Positions 34,140-47,045 of a stretch of DNA of 64,000 nt are shown here, piece by piece (position 1 is the stretch's first letter; each line of letters opens with the position of its first letter). Made by a program: the position numbers and the translations under genes. The DNA lies in NCBI GenBank assembly GCA_036426205.1, contig CM071574.1, forward strand, positions 15,267,792-15,331,791, in the 5' to 3' direction. Below the pieces are notes generated by a model. The model was not told where the DNA came from. It did not search any database and worked only from the letters and a program-made list of their open reading frames with translations. The stretch is from Ascaphus truei. Its lineage: Eukaryota > Chordata > Amphibia > Anura > Ascaphidae.

Positions 34140-34489
34140 CACAGACTGGGAGGAAGGAGTCACAGCAGACACTGAGAGAGTGAGCCTAGCCTGAGGTAGT
34201 GCAACCCTGAGTCACACCTAGAGAAGGTACACATGTGGTGGTGCATCTGAGCAAATCTTTATTGTACTGGGGGAAGGCCCCCGACCGCTCGTATTGCCCA
34301 GAAAATGGAGAGACGGTGTCAGGACTGAGGAGGGGGAGACATCATCCTTGGACCAGTCTACGGACAGCCAGGAGCGGGTCGTAACCCCGTGGGGTCCCGT
34401 CCCATGCCCCTATACCCAACCCCACCCTAGCTAATAGCTAATGCCCCTACCCCTATCACACGGCACCGGGTTCACCCCCAGCTTGGAAC

Positions 34490-35338
34490 TTGTGGACATA
34501 CCTTTGGGGGGGGAGGAAAAACGGACTGGGAGAGCAGCTCAGTGGAGCTACGGAAGGTGGCTCACGGGGAGGAGGAGAATTGAGGGTGGCGGATACAGCA
34601 CCCCAACCGGCAGTAAAGGCTCCGGGGTCATCAAGGTGGTCCAAACCGCGGTCCACAAGGTCGTCCGGGGTGTTTTCGTTTGATGATGACAGGGAACCAG
34701 GGCTTAATCCCTTTAAGGAGACCCGGTGGTGGGCTCCACTATTTGAGGGGTACTCCGCATGGATGGACCGTACTCGGTTCCTCATCCGGCGGGAGGACGT
34801 GGTAGATTTCTGGTGGAGAGAGGGAGAATTTACACCCGAGCAGAGGGACAGGGAATTACAGGAGAGGTGGTTCCAGCTGGAGCGTAGAGACATAGCGCCC
34901 ATGGGTCCCGACACACTGTCAGATCCCGTTGATCCTGATGAGCCCCTATCATGGGTGTTACCTGGGAGGGCAGGTAATGCTGATCTGACCAGGGTCAGTA
35001 GGGCGGAGAGGGCTATAATAGTCAAGTATAAAAAATCCCATGGGTTGGAGTATCCCTATGTTCCGGAGCCCCTGATGGATGAAATTGAGGACAATAGGGA
35101 ATCGTGGCTCCAAGAAACTATAGAGCTGTACTTAACCAATAGGGGGAGCGACATAGTAGGTAAAAAGGCAGAAGAAAGAATAGACACCCTGATGCGAGTG
35201 TGGAGCATAGGGAGAAATGTTCACAAACATAGAGTGACCTATGTGCCAGAGAGAGGATCACCTAGGCATTATTATGTTACGGTCCTGGATATGGGTAACC
35301 GGGAAGTGAGGAAACCTGACCCAGATCACTATTTTTAG
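34490..35338 (+). CDS. retrotransposon internal protein, gag-like or accessory, unrecognised
   Basis: 282 codons, ending 184 bases before the 3' LTR. The N-terminal 60 residues are Gly/Arg/Ser-rich. The rest is a charged, probably helical domain rich in Trp (RWWAPLF, DFWWREGEF) with a C-terminal segment YVPERGSPRHYYVTVLDMG. I see no CCHC knuckle, protease, reverse transcriptase, RNase H or integrase motif. By position, alone between PBS and purine tract in this family, it is most likely part of a gag-type structural protein, but the sequence is not one I recognise. The true start may be upstream, because the equivalent region of the other copy is longer. In that copy (45,234-46,068) the frame is broken by many single-base deletions. 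Confidence 0.5.
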   Translation: MWTYLWGGRKNGLGEQLSGATEGGSRGGGELRVADTAPQPAVKAPGSSRWSKPRSTRSSGVFSFDDDREPGLNPFKETRWWAPLFEGYSAWMDRTRFLIRREDVVDFWWREGEFTPEQRDRELQERWFQLERRDIAPMGPDTLSDPVDPDEPLSWVLPGRAGNADLTRVSRAERAIIVKYKKSHGLEYPYVPEPLMDEIEDNRESWLQETIELYLTNRGSDIVGKKAEERIDTLMRVWSIGRNVHKHRVTYVPERGSPRHYYVTVLDMGNREVRKPDPDHYF

Positions 35339-35512
35339 GGGGTACTGACGCATCCTGCGGGTCTGTGGCTGCTGGTCGGGGCGGGCTTGGCGGATGACTG
35401 TATTCATGTATACTGTATTTGAATCGTGTGATGTTAATTATGTTTTCTGTTGCAGTGCTTCCTGGAAAGAGGTATGCAAATTTAGGTCCCAGCGAGGACG
35501 ATGGGATTCACC

Positions 35513-35522
35513 AGGGGGAGAA
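35513..35522 (+). other. polypurine tract
   Basis: AGGGGGAGAA directly abuts the LTR start TGTAGCGG. The same tract precedes the 3' LTR of the full copy (about 46,240-46,249). It is the expected primer site for plus-strand synthesis. Confidence 0.8.
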
Positions 35523-36334
35523 TGTAGCGGTCATGTAAAATGCCTACAGTCATCTCTCCTGCTGGCAGTAAGGCCTGGTAAGTATGGGCATGCCAGCAGT
35601 AATCATGGAGGTTTCCCCTCACACCCTGGTGGGGTGCTCTGTGTATGGCTGGGACTGGTCACATGCTCTGACTCCATGGTTAGTGATGTCAGAGATGTGT
35701 CAGCATCAGAAGCTTACATAAGGCACAGCACTGTGTTCTAAAGTTAGTTGATGTGGAGTTCTGATGCAGAGTTACTGCAGTGTTGCTGGAAAGCTCTTGT
35801 CAGAGCTGAGGAGGAGTTCTGGCAGTTATGTTATAGTAACTCCATAGGAGGCTGTGTCCAGGGACCTGGCACAGGACAGTGATTCCTGCGGGGATAGTGA
35901 ATCCCTGATCTCGGTGATATACCTAACTAAAGGGAGCACTGGTGAGATGAGCGGCTGAAGATACTCCTTGTGGAGGGCAGTTGCCTTGCCGTGTCAATAA
36001 AGATGAGTTCAGCCAGAAACCCTCTCGTGTATCTATCTGGGATGAGTGTACAGAGAGGAGCACCACGGAGGAGTTCCTCGCCAGGATCATCCCCATGCGG
36101 ACGCAGGGACCCTGGTGAGGTGGAGGCGCTGCACTGTAACTAGGTGAGACTCAGCACACTACCTCAGCTGCCTGTTTGACGGGTCCTCCCCACACACCAT
36201 CATGCGGGAGACTCAGGAGTCCTGTAGCCAGCAGGTGCACCATATGACATATCCACACTGTAATGGGGTCCGGTTAGACCACAGGGGCCAATGTGAGATT
36301 GGGTGGGTCAGGCCGGGCCAGAAACACCGTTACA
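35523..36334 (+). mobile_element. LTR, subfamily A, copy 3 (between two internal parts)
   Basis: Preceded by the polypurine tract (as a 3' LTR) and followed by TTTGGAGGCGAGCTGC (as a 5' LTR). The arrangement is internal, LTR, internal. It is nearly identical to copies 1 and 2. There is no host flank and no target duplication on either side. Confidence 0.85.
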
Positions 36335-36588
36335 TTTGGAGGCGAGCTGCTGAGATCAGATCCGTCAACAGGACAGGCTTTTAGCTAGGTCACTTGGAAA
36401 CAGGGAGAGTGTCTGCTGCCACTTTGTGCTGAGTAGGGACGGACCTAGGGGTAGTCAGGGGGCTGACGGGATATTGTCAGTTCGCAGGGACAACCTAGGG
36501 GCCTGAAAGGAGTGAGGGGTCTGGAGCGGGCTATAGCTGACCGAGTCACCTTGAGGCAGTGCTAGTTGGTAGGATGCCAGAAGGGACA
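36335..36588 (+). mobile_element. 5' part of a subfamily A internal region with PBS-like start
   Basis: It opens TTTGGAGGCGAGCTGC right after the LTR, the expected place of a tRNA primer-binding site (TGG start). The tRNA is not identified. It matches 42,677-42,932 and then jumps, inside AAGGGACAT, to sequence homologous to 24,309. Confidence 0.75.
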
Positions 36589-39500
36589 TAAAAAGTCTTA
36601 CAAAAACCAAATGAACTACAAGTAAAATGTTTCACCCTTATTAATTGTGCTGTAAAAAAACCTCATTCGTAAATCAACACACGGTAAAATATTTGTCATT
36701 AAGAAACTAAAAAGCTTCTACGTACTGTAATTACATCTGCTTTGTAACTGGTCTGTAAGCAAACAAGACACAACTCAGGGATGTACAGTAATGCATCTTT
36801 ACTTGTCAGAATCTTCATCACTTTGACAAAGCAATAATGTGTTTTTTTAGTCAATACCGTAAGGCAATGCCACAGCGGTTTGCAAAGGTGTCTAGTATAA
36901 CTTGATCTTGAATGGAACAGGTCTACACGTTCTTATGACCTCATTCAGTTAATAAATCTCCAGGAATGAAACCATCCTAAAATAAAATAGTACAAAAAAA
37001 GCCATGCAACCGAAATGCAACACACTTTCATTACATAATATCATCAAGTAATAGAGATTAGGTCTATATTAAAGCGGTTGATAATAGAGTTTTCCTTTTA
37101 ACACAAGTAAATTCATAATAGAAACGAGTAATCTTCTACAAAACAAAATGCAAGGTACTTTGATTTTAAAGTGCAAAAAATTAAGCGATTTACTGTTTCA
37201 GGTACATCGCCTTATAAGTTTCATTCCAACTAGTATCTAAAGGCAACAAATGCCTGTAAGGAACTATCCATTATTGGTGATTGGGGGGGAAAAACTAACA
37301 TGCAGTTGGTTGTGTATTTTGATAATTGCATGAGCTCAACAAGGGCCTGCCAAATCTGTACAATGCACTGAAGGTCCCCTCTGGCCATTTGAAGGAGGTG
37401 CGACATAATGTTTTGGTTTGTCATTAGCCGCATCCATAAGAACTATGATAATGTTGTAAGACAGATGTTTCTAAAACATACCAAAGACAAATACACTATC
37501 GCCGGTCCCATATGGTTCAACAATGTTCCATGCCTCTTTCAAGAGGCCCAAAGACCTGGAATACATGATCCATAAGCCTTGAATAGGCAGCATGTTATTC
37601 TTGTATTCTATACTCCCACCAACACTTCACGTGACACGTGCTTATGATGGAAAACCGTCGTCCCTGTCAATCACATCCTGCTGCAAGCTTAAAGTTTAGA
37701 AAGCAGACCTGCATCATTTCCATATCTGTATAGCCACGTCTGGGTTTGTTTTCAATAATATATTTGCATTTACGAGTTTTGTAAAGTTTAAGTCTGCTAT
37801 GGACGCAGACTCTCAGTCAAGTCTCCAGTTAGTACAAGAGCCTCCTCCTACAATCCGCCTTTTTGTGTACGATATCTTTACCAGCGCAAGAATTTTACAC
37901 TTACCCTGGGAATCCTGGTAACCTTTGCGCTGCTAAAACTGCGTCCCAATATGAGTGTGCCCATGAACGTCTCCCCGCACTGTGTAATTGTAATTAAAAC
38001 ATGCACCGTGTCCAGTGTCTGCCAGCACAGGGCTTCCCACTCTGCATCAAGCAATGGTGCCACATGGGCCCCCCCTTCAGCTACTGTGTGCCGACAGAAG
38101 TCCACGCGCAACACAACAATCAATCACCAGGTGGGCGTGTTTATTATTGATAATCCCCCGTTCCTATTGGTCCAAAGACAATACTTATCGCCCTTGTTGC
38201 CTTCCCTCTGTGGATCTGGCCACAGTGCTGGTAGGTGGCGCATTGACAATGTAACAATTTCATGTGCAGCTTTGCATGCCTATTCGCATCGCTTGCATGT
38301 TTACGATTATCCATCCCATTGCTTCTGAAGTAACAAAATGAAGCAATGTAAATTAGCAGAGCCTGCTTCCTACCCCATAAACGTGCAATAACTGACCCAA
38401 CCATGCCAACTAAAAACTAACCATGAAGATCAATAGTTTTTCCTTATTTGACAATGTGTCACTTGTTTGCCTAGTTTTTCACACCCTCGATTTTATTCCT
38501 CTGATAAGATTGGGGGTTGGGGGAATCTGCTGCCATTCGGTTTAGTTGTCCTCAATTTGTGGGTGGTAAAAAAAGACAAAAATCGCAAGTGTGGTGTCAC
38601 TTTTTTCTGCCATTTTACATTGGTTGGTCCGACATCGTGTACATTTCCTCCATGCGAACTTGTGGGTTTTTGCTAATTTACACTTAGTCACTTGTATTCC
38701 GATTTTGTTCAAACCAAGTGCATCTTTTTTTTTCCCAACTCTAAAAACGCTTTTGGCATAATACATTTTCCATCTCCAATTATCAAATTGTACTGTGGTA
38801 TACAGACTTGCTAAATCTTGTCTTTTTGTTAAATTGGGTTGGACAGTATTACTTTATTGCTAGTAATAGATGTACCTGCTATGCTAATTCATTTAACTGA
38901 AGCATCCTACACAATGGCACATGATTGATTTAAGTAATGTCTGAGAGATTGTGAATGCTTTATGTTGCATAAATAAATGTAAACCACAGCATTCTGAACC
39001 AAACACCATAAAATATATTCGGACTTTGCCCATCATGCACTCAGCAGCACTTACATAAAGCTATGAACAGTTTTGAATACATTACAACGTATCACTACTA
39101 TAAAAACGATTCCAGTTCTACACTGGTGCATAACCAGTGCGGATTTCCCAAAGCGCTCAGGGCCGGCAAAAATTTTTTGGAGTGCAAATTTTTCATTATT
39201 TTCTCTTTTTTTCTCTGTTAACAGAGGCCGCACGCTCTTCCCGCACTATAATGCCGGGTGAGAGCTTGGGGCCTCTGTAAAGGTCCTTACTTCTCCTTCG
39301 CGTTGGCCACTGACACAATGAACGTCACATGGCACTGCATTGTATGGAAAAACGCGTCGTCACAGTGACTTTTGAGAGTGTCATTTGCCACTGCGAGCGT
39401 TGCGAAAGGAGAAGGGAGCGCTGCAGGAGGAGGCGGCCTGGGCGGCAAAAAGAGATAGTTTTTGGTACCCCGGTGTTTTCCCTCACGGACATTTATAATC

Positions 39501-41879
39501 TAATCGGTGTCACAATGTCATCTTCTCTCTGATGAGTTGTCCGCTTCCCTATTGGATGGCCGCCCATGTTGGTGCCTGTATATTTCCCCAGAGTGCAGGT
39601 AAATATCTGTGTGAGCTCTTCTCACATACCTCCTGCTGACAGCAGAATGTTATTGATGGTTCTTCACATTCCATTGTCATTTTTAGATTCTAACTTTTAT
39701 TTTTTGTTAACTTTTTTTTTGTCAGGCCCAGCCCCCACGCCACTGCTCTTATCATTATCAAAGGGCTTTATATTATACTTACGCTATTGTCTGGTGGCCA
39801 GAAAAACAAACCATTTAGTTAGAAAAACACGTACAACAAGTACTATACCAACATCTGTGAAAAGAAGGTTCTGACACATAACCTACATTCTGAAAGAGGA
39901 TACCGTCTATTTTTTATCAATCAAGTATTTTTATTTAAGGGTAAAAGGGGAACGTGACAGCATCTATAGTGTTAAATTTATGCAATTGCAGGTGCACCGG
40001 AGACAAAGTGACCCGCAGTGATCCCCTGTATAGTACTACAAATACCTCACGGTAATACCCAGCACTCACTGTCTAATAGCTAAATGATTAACATTGTAAT
40101 GCCGAATAAACATTTATATAATAAAACGTAACCATAACAAAATCAATTGTTTGACAGAAACCGGTATCACAAATGGGCATGTCCCACAAAGTTAGGGGTG
40201 GGGGGAGTAAAGAAAGGGGAAAAAACTGAAACACAATGAATATACACAAAAACAACGAGAACGGAAAGTATTCTAGTGGGGCTACGTTGCGAGGGACTAC
40301 CTTTCATCTGGCCCATTCGCCCATTGTCAAATGTTCCCAGAGGTCACTTCCCTAGCCTGTCCCTTCCCCTGATATACTGATCAAAATCAGTGACGGACCC
40401 CGGAACATAGATGTAAACATACAGTGTAGGCGCTTAAATACAGCTAACAGCTAATACAGGGCAGCACAGCTCACCTAAAGGTCAATGCCAGTAGTTCCAG
40501 TCCCACAAAAACTGTGGGCATGTGTACAGTTAAAGGCTTAACACAGCTTGCAAGAAAGCAGCTTGCAAAGACCAACCAGGAGTCCACAACATGTCAATGA
40601 AGGTTCTATGGAATAAGCAAATGACGACGTGAATCAAACCCTCTGTGACTCCTGCTCTTTTGTGCTCGTGTGGGATGCTTCTCCATTTGACCTTATTTTC
40701 TGTTTCGTTTTATTATTAAATTTTATTTCTGTCAATACAGCTTTTTCATCATTTAGCCTATTAGACTGATGCTGGTACTTAGTACTTTTAGTTATATTTA
40801 CCCAACCCGCCCTTAATCAGTGTGCACCTTTAACCCCCACCCCAAGTAGATTTTTGTCTGGCTACTAGTGTTCTCATGCGTAAACTTGTGGCATACCGGT
40901 CAGTAAAGGAGGGCTGAGTGCTCCGTGATGAGTGTGGGGGCGGATCCGAGGAGACAGGTTTTACAGGTGACCATATCGTTGTCATGCGCCTCCAGTCAGC
41001 GAGGATCCTTGTGGTATAGGATGGTCCTATTCTGACCCCTTTCCATTTTCCAAGACGTGAGCACACTTGGGATGGTCCTACTGGTTATTTTATGCTTCGC
41101 ATTAGTTGTACTGTCTTATGTGCCTTCCTTTGTCTTGCTTCCCCTGGAAGGTTAGTTTAAGGCTTGAGGCCCATCTAAACTTCCCCTATCTGATCACCTC
41201 CTGTAATACCACTCTTGGCACAGGGTAGCTGTTGCGTCACTCCACGGATGGAGGAAGAGGACACCACCAACTTTGGAGAGTACCAGTTATATCCCTGGCG
41301 GTTTGGCTTGTACCCTGCCCTTAAAACAGGTCCTGGTCTGATACTGACAGGTGTCCGCAATCTCACATGTACCCAGCCAGTACCCCCCCCACCCCCCCAG
41401 TTCTGGGACACTGCTCTGGTTTTTTGTTAGGGGCCCCCCTTGTGATATACTACTGTAATCCAAGCTGCAATAGCACACTAGGCCTCAGGAGAGATTACCC
41501 CTTTCCATGTGCCTTGACCCTCGGCAGTACTTTATACTGTTAGGGACCCAGAGAGAGAAATAGTGTCCGGTAGCTAAGGCTACACAATGAAGCCAATAAA
41601 GTTAAGGGAGGTGAGAGGGGGACTCTGGTTCTAAAAGACAATGTGACAACGATTCCTCATACCCGTAAACACGCACAGACGTCTTGTGAGTACTTGCCCT
41701 ATAGCTTTAGGTCACTTTTAACCGCATATAACAAAACCTTGCCAGCTAGAATAAAAAACAAATGTCACAAATTGCTTTCTTTAGATTTTGACAATAAAGT
41801 TCATACATGTTTAAAGTTATCCAGTAACATTAGTACACATGTGTGTGGGTTGAAGAAGGGGGGGGGATACAGAAACATA
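36589..41879. repeat. indel-rich copy of 24,309-29,437
   Basis: Same order of sequence as the clean copy, including the inverted-arm element (about 40,050-40,790) and solo LTR-C (about 40,825-41,575). Differences are mainly 1-3 base insertions and deletions every 10-20 bases with few substitutions, and homopolymers vary in length. This error profile fits unpolished single-molecule reads, not mutation. Nothing in it should be used for gene or motif calling. Confidence 0.88.
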
Positions 41880-42676
41880 TGTCGGTCCGTAAATGCCTAC
41901 AGTCATCTCTCCCTGCTGGCTATAGCCTGGTAAGTATGGGCATGCCAGCAGTAATCATGGAGGTTTCCCCTCACACACCTGGTGGGGTGCTCTGTGTATG
42001 GCTGGGACTGGTCACATGCTCTGACTCATGGTTGTGATGTCAGAGATTTGTCAGCCTCAGAAGCATTACATAAGGCACAGCACTGTGTTCTAAAGTTAGT
42101 TTGATGCAGAGTTACTGGCAGGGTTGCTGAAGCTCCTTGTCAGAGCTAGAGGAGTTCTGGCAGTTATTTTTAGGAACTCCATAGAGGTGCTGTGTCCAGG
42201 GACCCTGGCACAGACAGTGATTCCTGCGGGATAGGGAATCCCTGCTCTAGGTGATATACCTAAACTAAAGGTGAACTGGCGAGATGAGCGCTGAAGATCC
42301 CTTGTGGAGGGCAGTTGCCTTGCCGTGTCAATAAAGATGAGTTTCAGCCAGAAACCCTCCCTGTGTATCTATCTGGGATGAGTGTACAGAGAGGAGCACC
42401 ACGAGAGGAGTGCCTCGCCAGGATCATCCCCATGCGGACGCAGGGACCCCGGTGAAGGTGAGGCGCTGCAACTGTACTAGGTGAAAACTCAGCACACTAC
42501 CGTCAGCTCCTGGTTTAGACGGGTTCTCCCCACACACCACATGCGGGGAGACTCAGAGTCCTTAGCCCAGCAGTGCACCATTGACATCATCCACACTGTA
42601 TGGGTCCGGTTAGACCATACAGGGGCCAATGTGAGATTGTGGTGGGTCACGGGCCGGGCCAGAAATACCGTTTACA
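41880..42676 (+). repeat. 5' LTR of the complete subfamily A element
   Basis: It matches copies 1-3 with scattered small indels. The left flank CATA is preceded by GATACAGAAA exactly as at 29,424-29,437. Confidence 0.85.
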
Positions 42677-43196
42677 TTTGGAGGCCGCTCTGCTAGAGAG
42701 CGATCCGTCAACAGGACAGGCTTTTAGCTAGGTCACTTGGAAACAGGGAGAGTGTCTGCTGCCCACTGATTGTGCTGCTTAGGGACGGGGCTAGGGGTGG
42801 TCAGGGGGCTGACCTGATATTGTCAGTTCGCAGGGACAAACCTAGGGGCCTGAAGGAGTGAGGTCTGGAGGCGGGCTATAGCTGACCGAGTCACCTTGAG
42901 GCAGTGCTAGTTGGTAGTGATGCCCAGAAGGGATAGCCTGTTAACGTTTGGTCGAGTCCTGGAGAGGGTCTGCGCTAGGCTGACCAAGACAGGTAGAGCC
43001 CCCAAGTATACTGCATGGCAGAGCAGCCAGATGTACCTAGCCATTCCGAGCACTCACCGTAGGGAGCCAGACTGGGAGGAAGGAGTCCAATCAGACACTG
43101 AGAGAGTGAGCGAGCCTGAGTAAGTGCAACCCTAGTCACCCTAGGAAAGTTACACATGTGGTGGTGCATCTGAACTAATCTTATTGTACCGGTGTG

Positions 43197-45027
43197 GTGG
43201 CCCTGCCCCGCAGAGTGGAGCCTCATGTACCACACTGTTATGAGAGAGTGGGATCCGCGTTGCGCGGAGAACGTAAAATGGCGGACAGAGGCTGATGGGG
43301 AGGCGCCCCGTGGCGTGCAACCCACTGAAGAGCAGACTGTGCCCTGAATTGTCCTTAACGAGTTTGCTCTGGAGCGAGCAAAGGCCTGGCTGCCCCGTTT
43401 TTTATCCTCCTGGACAGCTGAGGGCACACCTTGAGGTGTGAAGAAATTGTTATAATTGGGGGGAGAACCCGTGGAGAGCAAACAATGGACTTTGTGGACT
43501 CAAAGTCAACACCAAAGGCGGTTCCCGCTTGCTAGGGAAACCGCATGGGCCAGGCGCAAAAAATGGCTGCTGCAGGACTTGCACAGAGCTGGCCGGGAAT
43601 GGGCGCGAACAGCAGAGCCCCGCCCTTATGGGGGCATGCGCGAAAGCTATGGCTGCCCGGGAATGGACAGTGACTAATTCAGCCCCCTGTGCTGAGTCAA
43701 CGTTGAGTTTATGGGACCCTCCCCTGATTCTACCAGGGGGATGACTATCAACTATGGCCTGTGGGATGCACCCACTGGGCCCAGGAACTGATATCCAACG
43801 GCGCCACTACAAAAAGTAGTTCCGCCGTGGAGGTGAATTGCAAGAAGCGTACCTTGTGCAAAAAGCTGCTGCAAGGAGAAGGCGGAACTAGCCGCGGAGA
43901 AGGAATCCAACTCTGAGGAGGAATTGGCGCGAAAACGCTAGCCCGCGCCACCAGGACTGAAAAGGAGCGGTCTTAGTTAGGGCATGATATCCCCTGTGGG
44001 ACCCCCCCCGCCCATTATTGCAACCCCTGGGGGCGGGTTCCAACTCTGTCAGAGAAGGGAGGAGCCGAAGCAGGGAGTGGCGGATCCAGCAACTTCCACC
44101 CTCTTTGCGAGGAACCACGAGAAGGAGAGACCTGTACAGGAAGTGACTCCTTTACCAAGAATGGCCTGCTCCTCCACTGTGGTACTATGGTCTCCACCCA
44201 GCCCTACTCAGTTCCCCCGGGGGGTGCTGGTAGTGAGGGTGGCCAATACTGAGACGGGGTCGGGCTCTGCCTACAATGCGGGCTGCCCGGAGGTACAGTG
44301 AATACGATGGCACGTTGCCCTCATTGCGGGACTTTGTATCTGTGGCCTATGCCCCATTCGTCCAATACAGGCTGCTGGACCCCCCGGTGGATGTGACAGG
44401 CGCTCTGCTGGAGCCCCCCCCGGGCGCGCGTTTGGTCAACCGCGCGAGTCCCGGAGCCGGAGCAGGGACTGGAGCCGGTCAAGTCGGCTGGGTCACTGGC
44501 CATTGAGGAGGCTGGAGTAAACCCCGAGACCGGGGCAAGAGACTTTCACCCCGCCCCCGCCCCGCGACCCCTAGGTCGGGCGAGGGGACTCTCTGATGAG
44601 GACCTCCGTGACTGGCGGTAGCAAGAACGGAGCGGAAAAGACAGACGGGAAGAACGACGCCCGTGGGGTGAGTGACCACGACGTCCCCCGCAGATCGCGA
44701 TCCAACCGACGAGTCCCCCCCATCCCCACTGGCGGAGATGGGAGGAGACGCCTACACCCCTGCGACGGGTAAGCCCAAAAGCCCTATCCCTTACCTGGTC
44801 ACACAACGGCGAAGCGCTGGAAGGGCCGCGCCAGGCCCAACGCGCACGTGGAGGGACGGCATCACTTCCGGTGGCGACGGCGGAGCAACCGGATGTCGTC
44901 GTGGAAGAAAGATCCCGCATGGGGGCCCAACGCGAGATGGCGACGCTTCCGTTCCGGAGACATCACTTCCGGTGCGACGCGGAACCCATGAAGGGGTGCC
45001 GCGACGCTCCGGCGATTGGGGAAGGCC
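43197..45027 (+). other. GC-rich internal region present only in the complete copy
   Basis: Absent from the clean internal part at 34,272. It has fragmentary open frames with basic and proline-rich peptides and runs rich in Lys/Arg/Glu (around 43,840-43,960), suggesting the N-terminal part of a gag-like protein. Frames break often. It is probably coding sequence degraded by read errors, but the product is not recognised. Confidence 0.4.
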
Positions 45028-45233
45028 CCCGACCGTCTCGTATTGCCCAGAAAATGGAGAAACGGTGTCAGGAACTGGGAGAGGGTAGACATCATCCTTG
45101 GACCCATCTACGGACAGCCAGGAGCGGGTCGTAACCCCGTGGGGTCCCGTCCCATGCCCCTATACCCAACCCCAGGCCCTAGCTAATTCCCCTACCCCTA
45201 TCAACACGGCACCGGTTCACCCACCGCCCCAGC

Positions 45234-46068
45234 TTGAACTTGTGGACATACCTTTGGGGGGGGAGGAAAAACGGACTGGGAGAGGGCAGCTCATGGAGCT
45301 ACGGAAGGTGGCTTCCGGGAGAGAGAATTGAGGTGGCGGGTAACGCACCCCCAACCGGCAGTAAAGGCTCCGGGGTCATCAAGGTGGTCCAAACCGCGGT
45401 CCACAAGGTCGTCCGGTGTTTTCGTTTGATGATGACAGGGAACCAGGGCTTAATCCCTTTAAGGACCCGGTGGTGGCTCCACTATTGAGGGGGTACTCCG
45501 CATGGATGGACCGTACTCGGTTCCTCATCGCGGGAGGACTTGGTAGATTTCTGGTGGAGAGAGGGAGAATTTACACCAGAGCAGAGGACAGGGAATTACG
45601 AGAGGTGGTTCCAGCTGGAGCGTAGAGACATAGCGCCCATGGTCCCGACCCAAACTGTCAGATCCCGTTGATCCTGATGAGCCCCTATCATGGGTGTTCC
45701 TGGGAGGGCAGGTAATGCTGATCTGACCAGGGTCAGTGGCGGAGAGGGCTATAATAGTCAAGTATAAAAAATCCCATGGGTTGGAGTATCCCTATGTTCC
45801 GGAGCCCCTGATGGTGAAATTGAGGACAATAGGGAATCGTGGCTCCAAGAACCTATAGAGCTGTACTTAACCAATAGGGGGAGCGACTAGTAGGTAAAAA
45901 GGCAGAAGAAAGAATAGACACCCTGATGGCAGTGTGGAGCATAGGGAGAAATGTTCACAAACATAGAGTGACCTATGTGCCAGAGAGAGGTCACCTAGGC
46001 ATTATTATGTTACGGTCCTGGATATGGGTAACCGGGAAGTGAGGAAACCTGCCCAGATCACTATTTTT
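45234..46068 (+). pseudogene. frameshifted counterpart of the 34,490-35,338 frame
   Basis: The same peptide segments appear in three different frames, separated by single-base deletions (for example near 45,470, 45,530, 45,650 and 45,890). The pattern argues for sequencing error more than for true decay. Confidence 0.8.
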
Positions 46069-46249
46069 AGGGGGGGTACTGACGCCCTGCGGGTCTGTGG
46101 CTGCTGGTCGGGCGGGCTTGGCGGATGACTGTATTCATGTATACTGTATTTGAATCGTGTGATGTTATTATGTTTTCTGTTGCAGTGCTTCCTGGAAAGA
46201 GTATGCAAATTTAGGTCCGCGAGGACGATGGGATTCACCAGGGGGAGAA

Positions 46250-47045
46250 TGTACGGTCATGTAAATGCCTACAGTCATCTCTCCTGCTGGCAGTAAGGCC
46301 TGGTAAGTTGGGCATGCCAGCAGTAATCATGGAGGTTTCCCCTCACACCCTGGTGGGGTGCTCTGTGTATGGCTGGGACTGGTCACATGCTCTGACTCCT
46401 GTGTAGTGATGTCAGAGATGTGTCAGCCTCAGAAGCTTACATAGGCACAGCACTGTGTTCTAAAGTTAGTTCTGATGCAGAGTTACTGCAGTGTTGCTGG
46501 AAAGCTCTTGTCAGAGCTGAGAGGAGTTCTGGCAGTTATGTTATAGTAACCCATAGGAGGCTGTGTCCAGGGACCTGGCACAGGACAGTGATTCCTGCGG
46601 ATAGGGAATCCCTGATCTAGGTGATATACCTAACTAAAGGGAGCACTGGCGAGATGAGCGGCTGAAGATACTCCTTGTGGAGGGCAGTTGCCTTGCCGTG
46701 TCAATAAAGATGAGTCAGCCAGAAACCCTCTCGTGTATCTATCTGGGATGGTGTACAGAGAGGAGCACCACGGAGGAGTTCCTCGCCAGGATCATCCCCC
46801 ATGCGGACGCAGGGACCCTGGTGAGGTGGAGGCGCTGCACTGTAACTAGGTGAGACTCAGCACACTACCTCAGCTGCCTGTTTGACGGGTTCTCCCCACA
46901 ACACCATCATGCGGGAGACTCAGGAGTCCTGTACCAGCAGGTGCACCATAGTACATCCACACTGTAATGGGGTCCGGTTAGACCACAGGGCCATAATTCC
47001 AATGTGAGATTGGGTGGGTCAGGCCGGGCCAGAAATACCGTTACA
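46250..47045 (+). repeat. 3' LTR of the complete subfamily A element
   Basis: It starts TGTACGG after the purine tract AGGGGGAGAA and ends CCGTTACA, followed by CATA. A small extra block, CATAATTC, occurs near 46,992. Indels relative to copy 2 are scattered as in the 5' LTR. Confidence 0.85.

Larger units (their letters stand above)
34140..35522 (+). mobile_element. 3' part of a subfamily A internal region
   Basis: It starts CACAGACTGGGAGG without any LTR-A upstream. It contains an open frame (34,490-35,338) and ends in a polypurine tract AGGGGGAGAA immediately before the LTR at 35,523. Compared with the noisy copy, about 1.8 kb (equivalent to 43,197-45,027) is missing at about 34,272. Confidence 0.75.

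Noticed and set aside
29438..36334. One full-length LTR element spanning the copies at 29,438 and 35,523
   Set aside because: The sequence after the first LTR has no primer-binding-like start, and a microsatellite, a solo LTR and LTR-B lie between; the pieces do not form one element.
36589..41879. Biological segmental duplication with natural decay
   Set aside because: Substitutions are too few relative to one- to three-base indels and the left break has no plausible mechanism; an assembly artefact explains it better, though read data are needed to be certain.
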